Shown one piece after another: positions 31,038-39,318 of a stretch of DNA of 40,934 nucleotides. Positions within the stretch are counted from its first letter, which is position 1. Every line of letters starts with the position of its first letter. Position numbers and translations under genes: made by a program. The notes under the pieces were generated by a model that did no database searches, was not told the DNA's origin, and saw only the letters and a list, made by a program, of their open reading frames with translations. Source of the DNA: DASUPK01 sp036276255 (GTDB lineage Bacteria; Actinomycetota; Thermoleophilia; Solirubrobacterales; 70-9); assembly GCA_036276255.1 (NCBI GenBank), contig DASUPK010000081.1, forward strand, positions 1 to 40,934, given 5' to 3'.

Positions 31038-32804
31038 GTGGATCCCACCAACCGCAACACGGCCCTCGCCTCCGCAATGGCGGAGGAGCTCGCCCGGTCC
31101 GGCGTGGAGCGCGCCGTGATCTCGCCCGGCTCCCGCTCGACGCCGCTCGCCGTGGCGCTGTGGCGCGAGCCCGGAATCGAGTCGACAGTGATCCTCGACG
31201 AGCGCAGCGCCGGCTTCTTCGCCCTCGGAACCGCGCTGGCGACGGGCCGGCCCGCTGCGGTCCTGTGCACCTCCGGGTCGGCCGCCGCCAACCTCCACCC
31301 TGCCGTGGTCGAGGCGGACGAGGCCGCGGTCCCGATGATCGTGTTGACCGCAGATCGCCCTCCGGAGCTGCGCGACATCGGCGCCGGGCAGACGATCGAC
31401 CAGCTGAAGCTCTACGGGGACGCCGTGCGCTGGTTCTGCGAGGTCGGCACGCACGACGCAGATGACGACGGGCTTCTCCACTTCCGCGCGGTCGCGTGCC
31501 GCGCATACGCGACGGCGGTTGGCGACCCTCGCCCGGGCCCGGTCCACCTGAACGTCCCCTGGCGAGAGCCGCTCGCGCCTGTCGCGGAGGCGGGCGCCGT
31601 CACCGCCAGCGATCCGCTTGCCCTCGAGGGGCGCGGGGACGCCCCTCTCAACGAAGTCTCCGCAGCGGCTCCCCGCGCGCCGGAGGCGCTGCTCGACCGC
31701 CTCGCCGAGCGAATCGAATCGGCGCCCAGAGGCCTGATCATCGCCGGTCGCCAGCTGGACCCCGGAATCGCCGAGCCGGTCTCGGCGCTCGCGGCATCGG
31801 CCGGATATCCGATCCTCGCGGAGCCGACCTCACAGCTTCGCCGCGGGCCGCACGACCGCTCCCTGGTGGTCTCGGCCTACGACCACATCGCCCGCGACCG
31901 CCCCGCCGATCTCGCGCCGGAGCTGATCGTCCGTGTCGGTGATCTGCCAACGAGCAAGCCTCTGCGCCAGTGGCTGGCCGCGATCGGGGGCCTCGAGCAG
32001 ATCGTCCTGGACCCCACCGGCGAATGGCGGGAGCCGACGCGCCGCGCGGACACCATCGTCCGGGCCGACCCGGCCGTCACCGCGCGTTCCCTGACCGAGA
32101 GGCTCTCGCGCCTGCGCCCGGGCGCGAGCGCGGTCGCGGGCTCCCCGTTCGCATCCGGCTGGCTCGAGGCCGACGCCGCGGTGCGGGAGGCGCTCGATGG
32201 CCGCCTGGGCGAGCTCGATCGGCTCAGCGAGCCGGGGGTCTGGACGGCGCTGGGCCAGGTGCTCCGCGACGGGGACTCGGTGTTCGCCGCATCGAGCATG
32301 CCCGTCCGCGACCTCGAGGCCTTCCTGCGTCCTGGCCCGGAGGGCGTGCGCATCACGGCGAATCGCGGGGCCAACGGGATCGACGGGCTGGTCTCGACCT
32401 CAGCGGGTCTCGCGGCCGGGAGCGGGGCCCGAACCTGGGCGGTGCTCGGCGACCTCGCGCTCTTCCATGATCTCGGCGGCCTCGCCGCCGTGCGACACGC
32501 GCCGGAGCTGCGCCTGATCGTGATCGACAACGCCGGCGGCGGCATCTTCCACTTCCTCCCGCAGGCCGAGGCGATGCCCGAGGACGAGTTCGAGCATCTG
32601 CTCGGTACATCGAGCGGGCTCGATCCGGCCGAGGCCGCGCGCCTGTTCGGGCTCAGTGTGGAAGCTCCCGATAGCCGGGCGGAGCTCGATGCAGCCCTCG
32701 CCGGCGACGCACGGATGATCGTGGTGCGAACGGACCGCGCCCGGAACCTGGAGCTCCACCGGGAGCTCAGCCGGCAAGCAGCGGAAGCAGCGCCTCGAAC
32801 TTGA
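31038..32804 (+). CDS. menD: SEPHCHC synthase (MenD)
   Basis: 2-Succinyl-5-enolpyruvyl-6-hydroxy-3-cyclohexene-1-carboxylate synthase, a thiamine-diphosphate enzyme that joins isochorismate and 2-oxoglutarate. The ~588-residue protein has the MenD N-terminus (ISPGSRSTPLAVALW), the CTSGSAAANLHPAVVEA segment and DRPPELRDIGAGQTIDQ. The C-terminal cofactor region is ITANRGANGIDGLVSTSAG, then VLGDLALFHDLGGL and IDNAGGGIFHFLPQ. The GTG at 31038 is preferred because TTTAAT (31025-31030) lies 7 bases before it; an ATG at 31029 in frame is the alternative. Its 3' end overlaps menF tail-to-tail by 38 bases. Confidence 0.95.
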   Translation: MDPTNRNTALASAMAEELARSGVERAVISPGSRSTPLAVALWREPGIESTVILDERSAGFFALGTALATGRPAAVLCTSGSAAANLHPAVVEADEAAVPMIVLTADRPPELRDIGAGQTIDQLKLYGDAVRWFCEVGTHDADDDGLLHFRAVACRAYATAVGDPRPGPVHLNVPWREPLAPVAEAGAVTASDPLALEGRGDAPLNEVSAAAPRAPEALLDRLAERIESAPRGLIIAGRQLDPGIAEPVSALAASAGYPILAEPTSQLRRGPHDRSLVVSAYDHIARDRPADLAPELIVRVGDLPTSKPLRQWLAAIGGLEQIVLDPTGEWREPTRRADTIVRADPAVTARSLTERLSRLRPGASAVAGSPFASGWLEADAAVREALDGRLGELDRLSEPGVWTALGQVLRDGDSVFAASSMPVRDLEAFLRPGPEGVRITANRGANGIDGLVSTSAGLAAGSGARTWAVLGDLALFHDLGGLAAVRHAPELRLIVIDNAGGGIFHFLPQAEAMPEDEFEHLLGTSSGLDPAEAARLFGLSVEAPDSRAELDAALAGDARMIVVRTDRARNLELHRELSRQAAEAAPRT

Positions 32805-34164
32805 GTTCGGATTCCTGAAGCTCGGCGGCGGGGTCCGAGTCCGCGACGATTCCGCAGCCCGCAAACAGGTGCGCCTCGCGATCCCGGAGCAGCGCGGAGC
32901 GCAGGCCGACGCAGAACTCGCCGTCCTCGGCGACGTCCATCCAGCCGACCGGGCCCGTGTACCAGCCCCGGTCGATCCCCTCCAGCTCGTCGATCAGGTC
33001 CAGAGCGGGTTCCCGGGGCTCGCCGCCGATCGCGGGCGTCGGGTGCAGGAAGCCGGCGAGCTCGATTGCGCTGTGGGACTCGGCGAGCTGGGCGCGGATC
33101 GGGGTGGCGAGATGCTGCAGGTTCCCGACCTTGACCACGAACGGCTCGCTTTCGGCGTGCACCCAGACCGAATGCGGCCGCAGGGTCCGCTCGATCCGCC
33201 GCACCACGATGCCGTGCTCCTCGCGCACCTTCGGGCTGCGCATCATCGTCTCGCCCAGGTGATCGTCGACGGCGGGATCGGCGCTGCGCGAGCTGGTTCC
33301 CGCAAGCGCGACGGTGGCCGCGACAGCGCCAGAGCGGCGCACGAGGAGCTCCGGGCTTGCTCCGATGAACGCCGCCTGCGGCGTCCCGAAGCAGAAGCAG
33401 AAGCACGACGGGAAGAGATCACGCAGAGCGCCGAGCTTGGTCGCCGGATCGATCGCGGCCGGCGCCTCGACGGTCAGCTCGCGCGCCAGGACGACCTTGT
33501 CCACACCGCCCGAGCGAATCCGGTTCACCGCTTCGGCCACGATCTGCTCGTAGCGCTCCGGCGGATGGCGCCCGGAGACTGAGGTCGAGGCACTGGGGTG
33601 TGGATCCTGCGGAGTGAGCGGCGCCGCGCGGAGCGATCCCAGGCGCCCCCGAATCGAGTCGATGAGCTGCTCGGGTCTCATCTCCGCGCCGGGTAGTGCA
33701 CAGACGGTCAGGAAACCCCGTCCTTCGCTGCTGGCGATGGCGACCTCCGGCAGCACCGCGAGCGCGGGCGGCAGTGACGACCAGATCGGCTCGGTGCCTC
33801 CGTCGGGATCAAAGGCGAGTCCTGTGGCCCACACCGGGCCGGCCCCGGCCGGCAGCCCCGTGGGCTCGTCGAACTCCCGGTCGTGCACGATCCTTGAGCA
33901 GCCGGCGGCCAGGTCGGAGAACCGGTCCGGGCCCCTGCTCACGACCTCGGCGGCGGTTCCGATTCCCGCGAGGGCGAACCCGCGGTCCGGCTGCTCCCAG
34001 CAGAACCAGCGGTCGGTCGCGAGCCGCGAACCGGCAGCGATCGCCGTCGGATCGACCGCGGCGTCGAGCTCGATCGTGGCCGAGACCAGGCGACCGTCCC
34101 TCGCGCGGGAGAGAGCGCTCTCGAACCGGGAGAGAAGCGAGCCGGCGTCGAGGGCGACGCTCAC
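32767..34164 (-). CDS. menF: Isochorismate synthase
   Basis: Converts chorismate to isochorismate, the entry to menaquinone synthesis; belongs to the chorismate-binding family. The 465-residue product has a variable N-terminal half and the conserved C-terminal catalytic part: VDKVVLARELTV (with the catalytic-type Lys), FIGASPELLVRR, ALAGTSSR, HGIVVRRIERTLRP, LQHLATPI, HPTPAIGGEPRE and GWYTGPVGWMD. Salicylate-type or EntC enzymes are alternatives, but menD is next to it. The start is GTG at 34164, 10 bases after ilvN, so it is read with ilvBN. Confidence 0.92.
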   Translation of the reverse strand: MSVALDAGSLLSRFESALSRARDGRLVSATIELDAAVDPTAIAAGSRLATDRWFCWEQPDRGFALAGIGTAAEVVSRGPDRFSDLAAGCSRIVHDREFDEPTGLPAGAGPVWATGLAFDPDGGTEPIWSSLPPALAVLPEVAIASSEGRGFLTVCALPGAEMRPEQLIDSIRGRLGSLRAAPLTPQDPHPSASTSVSGRHPPERYEQIVAEAVNRIRSGGVDKVVLARELTVEAPAAIDPATKLGALRDLFPSCFCFCFGTPQAAFIGASPELLVRRSGAVAATVALAGTSSRSADPAVDDHLGETMMRSPKVREEHGIVVRRIERTLRPHSVWVHAESEPFVVKVGNLQHLATPIRAQLAESHSAIELAGFLHPTPAIGGEPREPALDLIDELEGIDRGWYTGPVGWMDVAEDGEFCVGLRSALLRDREAHLFAGCGIVADSDPAAELQESELKFEALLPLLAG

Positions 34165-34174
34165 GTCGCGCGCC

Positions 34175-34729
34175 CTAGTTGTCCGACTTCGAGCGGGCGA
34201 TCGCGACCTCGCCCGTCCGGACCATCTCGATCAGGCCGTGCGGGCGGATCATCCGCTCGAAGGCCTCGATCTTGTCCGCGCTCCCCGTGACCTCGATGGT
34301 CAGCGAGCGGCGGGAGACATCGACGATCTTGGCGCGGAAGATCTCGGCGAACTGCATGATCTCCGCGCGGCTCTCGATCGGGGCGGAAACCTTGAACAGC
34401 GCCATCTCGCGGGCGATGGTCTCGCCCGGCTCCATGTCGCGAATCTTGATGACGTTGATCAGCTTGTGGAGCTGCTTGGTCACCTGGTCGATCGGGTGGA
34501 CGGCGCCGTCCACGGTCAGGGTGATCCGCGAGATCTCCGGATCATCGGTCGGGCCGACCGCGAGGGTGTCGATGTTGAAGCCGCGGCGGCTGAAGAGGCC
34601 GGCGATTCGCGCGAGGACGCCGGGCCGGTTCTCGACCATGATCGAGAGGACGTGCTTGCGGCCCGTCAGCGCCCCCGCTGCAGCGTCGAGGTCGTCGAGG
34701 TTGATGAGATCCGGCGTTCCGGCTTCCAT
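34175..34729 (-). CDS. ilvN: Acetolactate synthase small (regulatory) subunit
   Basis: Regulatory subunit of acetohydroxyacid synthase. The 184-residue protein has an N-terminal ACT domain (about 26-100: KHVLSIMVENRPGVLARIAGLFSRR-type start, then RRGFNIDTLAVGPT) that normally binds valine, and a C-terminal ALS domain with REMALFKV and RAKIVDVSRRSLTIEVTG. The ATG overlaps the ilvB stop by one base (TGATG), typical of ilvBN coupling. menF follows 10 bases downstream. Confidence 0.95.
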   Translation of the reverse strand: MEAGTPDLINLDDLDAAAGALTGRKHVLSIMVENRPGVLARIAGLFSRRGFNIDTLAVGPTDDPEISRITLTVDGAVHPIDQVTKQLHKLINVIKIRDMEPGETIAREMALFKVSAPIESRAEIMQFAEIFRAKIVDVSRRSLTIEVTGSADKIEAFERMIRPHGLIEMVRTGEVAIARSKSDN

Positions 34730-36408
34730 CAGCCCACCATGTCCCGGGCGGCGGCGCCGGCCGGGATCATCGGGTAACAGTTCTCTTCCTTGGTGACCCG
34801 GACGTCGAGCAGCACCGGGCCCTCGGTGGCGAGCGCCTCGCGCATCGCCCCCTCGACCTCGTTCTTGTCGTCGACCTGCATCCCCGTGGCGCCGAAGGCA
34901 TCGGCCAGCTTCGCCCAGTCGGGGCTCGGGCCCATCTCAACGGAGCTGTAGCGGCCGTCCCAGAAGAGCTCCTGCCACTGGCGGACCATGCCGAAGTAGC
35001 CGTTGTTCATCAGGAAGACCTTGACCGGAATCTGGTGGCGGACCGCGGTGGCGAGCTCCTGGCAGGTCATGATCAGGCTGCCGTCGCCCGCCAGGCAGAC
35101 GACCGTGTCGTCGGGCTGGGCGACCTTGGCGCCGATCGCGCTGGGCAGGCCGAACCCCATCGTGCCGAGTCCACCGGAGTTGATCCAGCGGCGCGGCTTG
35201 TCGAAGCCGTAGTACTGGGCGGCCCACATCTGATGCTGGCCGACGTCCGAAGTGATGATCGCGTCGCCCTCGGTGGCCGCGTACATCGCCTGGATCATCC
35301 GCTGGGGCTTGATCTCGGCGTCGGTCGAATCCTCGTAGGTGAGCGGGTACTCCTTCTGCCAGGCGCGGATCTGCTCCCGCCAGGGATCCAGGCGCGAGCC
35401 GTCGGCCTGCGAAGCGCGGTACTCCTTGACCAGCTTGGGGAGCACCTCCTTGACGTCACCGACGATCGGGATGTGCGCTGGGACGTTCTTGGAGATCTCG
35501 GCGGGATCGATGTCGATGTGGACGAACTTGGCCCGCGGCGCGAACTCGGAAAGCTTGCCGGTGATCCGGTCGTCGAAGCGGGCGCCGACGTTGACGATCA
35601 GGTCGGCGTTGTCCATCGCGTAGTTGGCGGTGCGCGTCCCGTGCATGCCGAGCATGCCGAGCCACTGCTCGTTGCTGGCGGGGAAGCCACCCAGCCCCAT
35701 CAGGGTGCAGGTCACGGGGAAGTTGCCGGCGAGACTCAGCTCGCGCAGCTCCTCGGCGGCATTGCCGTTGATCACGCCGCCTCCGGCGTAGATCACCGGC
35801 CGCTGGGCGTTGGCGAGCGCACGGGCGGCGATCCGGATCTGCTTGATGTTCCCCTCCGTGGAGGGCTTGTATCCCGGCAGGTGGGGTGTATCGGTGCTCG
35901 GCTCGTACTCGATGTCGGCCCGCGAGAGGTCCTGCGGGATGTCGACCAGGACGGGCCCGGGGCGGCCGGTCGAGGCGATGTGGAAAGCCGCGTGGATGTA
36001 GTCCGGGACGTAGCGGGGGTCCTGGACCATGAAGCTGTGCTTGACGATCGGCATCGTGATGCCGTTGACGTCGGCCTCCTGGAAGCCGTCGGTACCGATC
36101 AGCTCGGTCCGGACCTGTCCCGTGATGAAGACGGTCGGGACGGAGTCCATGATCGCGTCGGCGATCGGGGTGATCAGGTTGGTGGCGCCAGGCCCGGAGG
36201 TGGCGAAGGCGACGCCGACGCGACCCGAGGCCTTCGCGTAGCCCTCGGCCATGTGGCCGGCTCCCTGCTCGTGGCGCGCCTGGATGTGAACCAGGTCGGC
36301 GTCATGGACGGCGTCGTAGATCGGCAGGTTGGCGCCGCCGGGGATTCCGAAGATGTGCTCGACGCCCTCGGCCTTGAGGGCCTCCATGACTGCATCGGCC
36401 GCGCGCAT
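34729..36408 (-). CDS. ilvB: Acetolactate synthase large (catalytic) subunit
   Basis: ThDP- and FAD-dependent enzyme that condenses two pyruvates, or pyruvate and 2-oxobutyrate, for valine, leucine and isoleucine. The 559-residue product has the ThDP-activating Glu47 in ARHEQGAGHMAEGYA, GPGATNLITPIADA, the FAD region and the GDGSLIMTCQEL...NNGYFGMVRQWQ cofactor motif. Start choice: ATG at 36408 matches the family N-terminus and lies 6 bases after TACCAT (36420-36415), so the mRNA is probably leaderless. The open frame upstream to 36462 is not conserved in character. Confidence 0.96.
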   Translation of the reverse strand: MRAADAVMEALKAEGVEHIFGIPGGANLPIYDAVHDADLVHIQARHEQGAGHMAEGYAKASGRVGVAFATSGPGATNLITPIADAIMDSVPTVFITGQVRTELIGTDGFQEADVNGITMPIVKHSFMVQDPRYVPDYIHAAFHIASTGRPGPVLVDIPQDLSRADIEYEPSTDTPHLPGYKPSTEGNIKQIRIAARALANAQRPVIYAGGGVINGNAAEELRELSLAGNFPVTCTLMGLGGFPASNEQWLGMLGMHGTRTANYAMDNADLIVNVGARFDDRITGKLSEFAPRAKFVHIDIDPAEISKNVPAHIPIVGDVKEVLPKLVKEYRASQADGSRLDPWREQIRAWQKEYPLTYEDSTDAEIKPQRMIQAMYAATEGDAIITSDVGQHQMWAAQYYGFDKPRRWINSGGLGTMGFGLPSAIGAKVAQPDDTVVCLAGDGSLIMTCQELATAVRHQIPVKVFLMNNGYFGMVRQWQELFWDGRYSSVEMGPSPDWAKLADAFGATGMQVDDKNEVEGAMREALATEGPVLLDVRVTKEENCYPMIPAGAAARDMVG

Positions 36409-36684
36409 GCGGCGATGGTAGCCAAGCGGTCGTGCCGGGCGCGAATCGTGTGCGTCACGCATGTGGTGATTTACAGCGTGCGGGCCGCCGGTTGACGGTC
36501 ACAGGACGGCCCCGACGGCGATCAAACGGGTAGCGACCGCACCCAGTCTTCGACAGCAGACCCCTCCCCTTCCCCTGGCGCGCATGATGATCGTCCGGGG
36601 TACCAACGCGATCCACGACGCCGAGCTGCGTGCGAGGGCCGCGAAGTGAATGAGTTCGGGTCGGAGTAGCGCTCGGGGCCGCGC
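36409..36684 (-). promoter_or_regulatory. Gene-free ilvB upstream region
   Basis: A 276-base stretch between the UDP-sulfoquinovose synthase stop and ilvB. It holds the likely ilvB -10 box TACCAT (36420-36415) and a short palindrome TGCGTCACGCA (36451-36461), 43-53 bases before the ilvB start, a possible operator. A 28-codon ORF (36585-36499) has eight Val/Ile/Leu residues but no Shine-Dalgarno, and lies upstream of the predicted leaderless start, so I do not call it a leader peptide. No terminator for the upstream gene is visible. Confidence 0.4.
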
Positions 36685-37857
36685 TCAGCGCGCCCCGGCG
36701 GGCGTGCCGGGCTTCCACTGGGTCCGCGGGTCGATTGCGGAGTCGATCACACGGTCGCGGTGGTGCTCGATCGTCTTCAACATCGAGCGGACCAGCTCGT
36801 CGCCGAGGTAGCTCGGCTTCAGGCCCAGGTCCAGCAGCTTGGTGTGGACCGGGTTGTAGTAGTGCTCCTCCAGCTCGACGCGCGGGTTCTCGACGTGGTC
36901 GATATCGATCTCGAAGCCGACCTCGGCAGCAGCGGCCTGCACCAGCTCGGCCAGCTCGCCAACCGAGAACTGCTCGGTGAACTGGTTGAAGACACGGAAC
37001 TCGCCGGCGTCAGCGGGGTTCTCGACGGCCAGCTCGACGCACTGAAGAGTGTCGCGGATGTTGAGGAAGCCGCGGGTCTGGCCGCCCTTGCCATAGACGG
37101 TGAGCGGATGTCCGACGACTGCCTGGACGCAGAAGCGGTTGAGCACCGTGCCGAACCACTCGTCGTAGTCGAAGCGTGTCGCGAGTCTCTCGTCCTGCGC
37201 GGTCTCGTCCGTCTCGATTCCGTAGACGACTCCCTGGTTCAGGTCCGTAGAGCGCAGGCCCCAGACCCGACAGGCGAAGTGGATGTTGTGGGAGTCGTGG
37301 ACCTTGGAGAGGTGGTAGAGCGAGCCGGGGACCTTCGGGAAGGGCAGCGTGTCCTTGCGCCCCTTGTGCTCGATCTCGATGTAGCCCTCCTCGATGTCGA
37401 TGTTGGGCGTGCCGTACTCGCCCATCGTCCCCAGCTTCACCAGATGACAGTCGGGGGCGTGGTCGCGGAGGAAGAAGAGGAGGTTGAGCGTGCCGATCAC
37501 GTTCGTGTACTGCGTCTCGACTGCCTGCTCGCGGTTCGCCATCGAGAACGGCGCCGAGGGCTGCTCGCCGTAGTGGATCACCGCCTCAGGCTTGGTCTCA
37601 ACGATCACCTCCTCGAGGAAGCCGGCGTCCTCGATCGCGCCCACGTAGGAGCGGATCTCGTTCCCGGAGACCTCGTGCCAGGCGGCGATCCGATCGTCGA
37701 GTGGCCCGATCGGGGTCAGGGAGTCCGTGCCGTGGCGCTCGTGCCACTTGCGGCGTGAGAAGTTGTCGACGACGGAGACCTCATTGCCACGGGCCGAGAA
37801 GCGCATCGCCGTCGGCCAGCCGAGATAGCCGTCGCCCCCGAGGATGAGGACGCGCAT
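36685..37857 (-). CDS. sqdB: UDP-sulfoquinovose synthase (SQD1/SqdB)
   Basis: Extended short-chain dehydrogenase that makes UDP-sulfoquinovose from UDP-glucose and sulfite, the head-group donor of sulfolipid. The 390-residue product matches plant and cyanobacterial SQD1 closely: NAD motif GGDGYLG (8-13 region), GEQPSAPFSM (98-106), LGTMGEYGTPNIDIEEGY (142-159), catalytic Tyr181/Lys185 (YHLSK), TDLNQGVVYGI, and GHPLTVYGKGGQTRGFLNIRD-type sequence near residue 265. The ATG at 37857 starts the Rossmann fold. TACTCT (37873-37868) lies 10 bases before it. No photosynthesis gene is nearby. A glycosyltransferase gene is divergent from it. Confidence 0.93.
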   Translation of the reverse strand: MRVLILGGDGYLGWPTAMRFSARGNEVSVVDNFSRRKWHERHGTDSLTPIGPLDDRIAAWHEVSGNEIRSYVGAIEDAGFLEEVIVETKPEAVIHYGEQPSAPFSMANREQAVETQYTNVIGTLNLLFFLRDHAPDCHLVKLGTMGEYGTPNIDIEEGYIEIEHKGRKDTLPFPKVPGSLYHLSKVHDSHNIHFACRVWGLRSTDLNQGVVYGIETDETAQDERLATRFDYDEWFGTVLNRFCVQAVVGHPLTVYGKGGQTRGFLNIRDTLQCVELAVENPADAGEFRVFNQFTEQFSVGELAELVQAAAAEVGFEIDIDHVENPRVELEEHYYNPVHTKLLDLGLKPSYLGDELVRSMLKTIEHHRDRVIDSAIDPRTQWKPGTPAGAR

Positions 37858-37937
37858 GAGACGGGGCAGAGTAGCGTCCCGGACGGCGCATCGTCGTGCC
37901 CGCACGCAGGGGTTGCGGCCCCTATTCTGGCGCCGCC

Positions 37938-39011
37938 TTGACCGCCCCCGTCATCGCCTCGGTCTTCCCGGAAGAGATCACCGCCCTGCGTGCGGTCGGC
38001 CTCGTGCTGGCCGTCGCGCTCTTCGCCCTCGCCGTCTGGCGCCGCCGCTCGCTTTCGAACGGCGCCGTGCTGCTGGCGATCTTCGGGTCGGTGGCCCTCC
38101 TGATCGTCTCGGGAACCGAGCTGCTCAACGGACTGCTCTCAGCGCTCGCGTTCAAGCAGGGCAACGGCGGCCGGATCCTCGGTCTCGCGGTCTTCTCGAT
38201 AGTGATCCTCTTCTTCCTGGTCCTGCGGGCACTGACCGAAGGCGCCCGCATGAACCAGCAGCTCTCCGCGCTGCTCGAGGGCCTCGCCTGGGAGGAGTTC
38301 CGCCAGGCGAAGCTGCCCGAGCGCTTCCGCGACAGGGTCGCCGTGGTCATCCCGGCGTACAACGAGGCGGAGAGCGTCGGCGACGTGGTCCGGCAGATTC
38401 CTCCCGAGGTCTGCGGCGAGAGGACGGCGGTTCTCGTCGTCGACGACGGCTCGCGGGACGACACCAGCGAAGCGGCCGCCAAGGCTGGGGCCATCGTCGC
38501 CCGCCACGTGATCAACCGGGGCGGCGGCGCCGCGCTGCGCACCGGATACCGGTTGATGGCGGAGTCCGGCGCCCTCATCGTGGTGACGCTCGACGCCGAC
38601 GGCCAGCACCTCCCCAGCGAGATGGAGCGGCTCGTGAAGCCCGTTCTGGACGACGAGGTGGACCTCGCCCACGGATCGCGCGTGCTCGGTGAGGCGGACC
38701 CCAACTCGCGCTCACGCGAACTGGGAATCGTGTTCTTCAACAAGCTGGTCTCGTTCATCACCCGCACCAAGGTCAGCGACTGCTCGAACGGCTACCGGGC
38801 GGTCCGCACCTCGGTGCTCCCCCAGCTCGTCCTCCGACAAGAGCAGTTCCACACCTCCGAGTTCATGATCGAAGCGATCAAGCGGGGCATCCCCGCGAAG
38901 GAGGTGCCGGTGACGGTCGCCAAGCGAACCCACGGCCACTCGAAGAAGCCGGCGGTGGCCCGCTACGGCCTGGGCTTCGCAAACGCGATCGTCCGCACCT
39001 GGCTCAGGTAG
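37938..39011 (+). CDS. GT2 glycosyltransferase with N-terminal DUF2304 domain
   Basis: A 357-residue membrane-linked transferase. The N-terminal ~125 residues have three hydrophobic segments and the DUF2304 pattern; the rest is a GT-A fold like dolichyl/polyprenyl-phosphate sugar synthases, with VAVVIPAYNEAESVGDVV, VVDDGSRDDT and the DXD-type motif TLDADGQHLP. DUF2304 and such GT2 proteins are often separate neighbours, so this is a fusion. A likely role is transfer of a nucleotide sugar to a polyprenyl phosphate; with sqdB next door, sulfoquinovose is a possible sugar (inference). Start: TTG at 37938, 9 bases after TATTCT (37923-37928); a GTG at 37896 is possible. It overlaps the next gene tail-to-tail by 8 bases. 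Confidence 0.85.
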   Translation: MTAPVIASVFPEEITALRAVGLVLAVALFALAVWRRRSLSNGAVLLAIFGSVALLIVSGTELLNGLLSALAFKQGNGGRILGLAVFSIVILFFLVLRALTEGARMNQQLSALLEGLAWEEFRQAKLPERFRDRVAVVIPAYNEAESVGDVVRQIPPEVCGERTAVLVVDDGSRDDTSEAAAKAGAIVARHVINRGGGAALRTGYRLMAESGALIVVTLDADGQHLPSEMERLVKPVLDDEVDLAHGSRVLGEADPNSRSRELGIVFFNKLVSFITRTKVSDCSNGYRAVRTSVLPQLVLRQEQFHTSEFMIEAIKRGIPAKEVPVTVAKRTHGHSKKPAVARYGLGFANAIVRTWLR

Positions 39012-39303
39012 GAGAGCGGTGTGCGGGTCCGGGTCGCACCTCGGCCGGATCCGGCAGGTAGAGGTCGGTCCCGCACCGCGGACAGACCTGGACGTGCAGC
39101 TTCACGACGTTGTTGCAGGTGGGGCAGCGCCGCTCGGGCTCGTCGTGCTCGGAGCGGTAGAGGATCGCCGCGATCAGGCCGAAGAGCGGCACGACGGTGC
39201 CGATCAAGAACCAGATGAAGAACGAGCTGCCCTTGCCGCGGCCCACGAATCCCGTGGCGAGGCCGAACAGCAGGGCGATCAGCACGTACGGCGCTCCGGC
39301 CAT
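39004..39303 (-). CDS. Small membrane protein with C-terminal zinc ribbon
   Basis: A 99-residue protein with two predicted membrane helices (about 5-20 and 27-49) and a zinc-ribbon formed by Cys60-x2-Cys63 and Cys74-x2-Cys77 (CPTC, CPRC). The tail is Pro-rich. The function is unknown. It begins 15 bases after the gatB stop on the same strand and may be cotranscribed with gatAB, without an obvious functional link. Confidence 0.82.
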   Translation of the reverse strand: MAGAPYVLIALLFGLATGFVGRGKGSSFFIWFLIGTVVPLFGLIAAILYRSEHDEPERRCPTCNNVVKLHVQVCPRCGTDLYLPDPAEVRPGPAHRSPT

Positions 39304-39318
39304 CCGCCGAGCTTAGGC

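Noticed and set aside
36499..36585. 28-codon ORF with several Val/Ile/Leu as an ilvB leader peptide
   Set aside because: No Shine-Dalgarno, no run of regulatory codons, and the best promoter for ilvB lies downstream of it, giving a leaderless mRNA.
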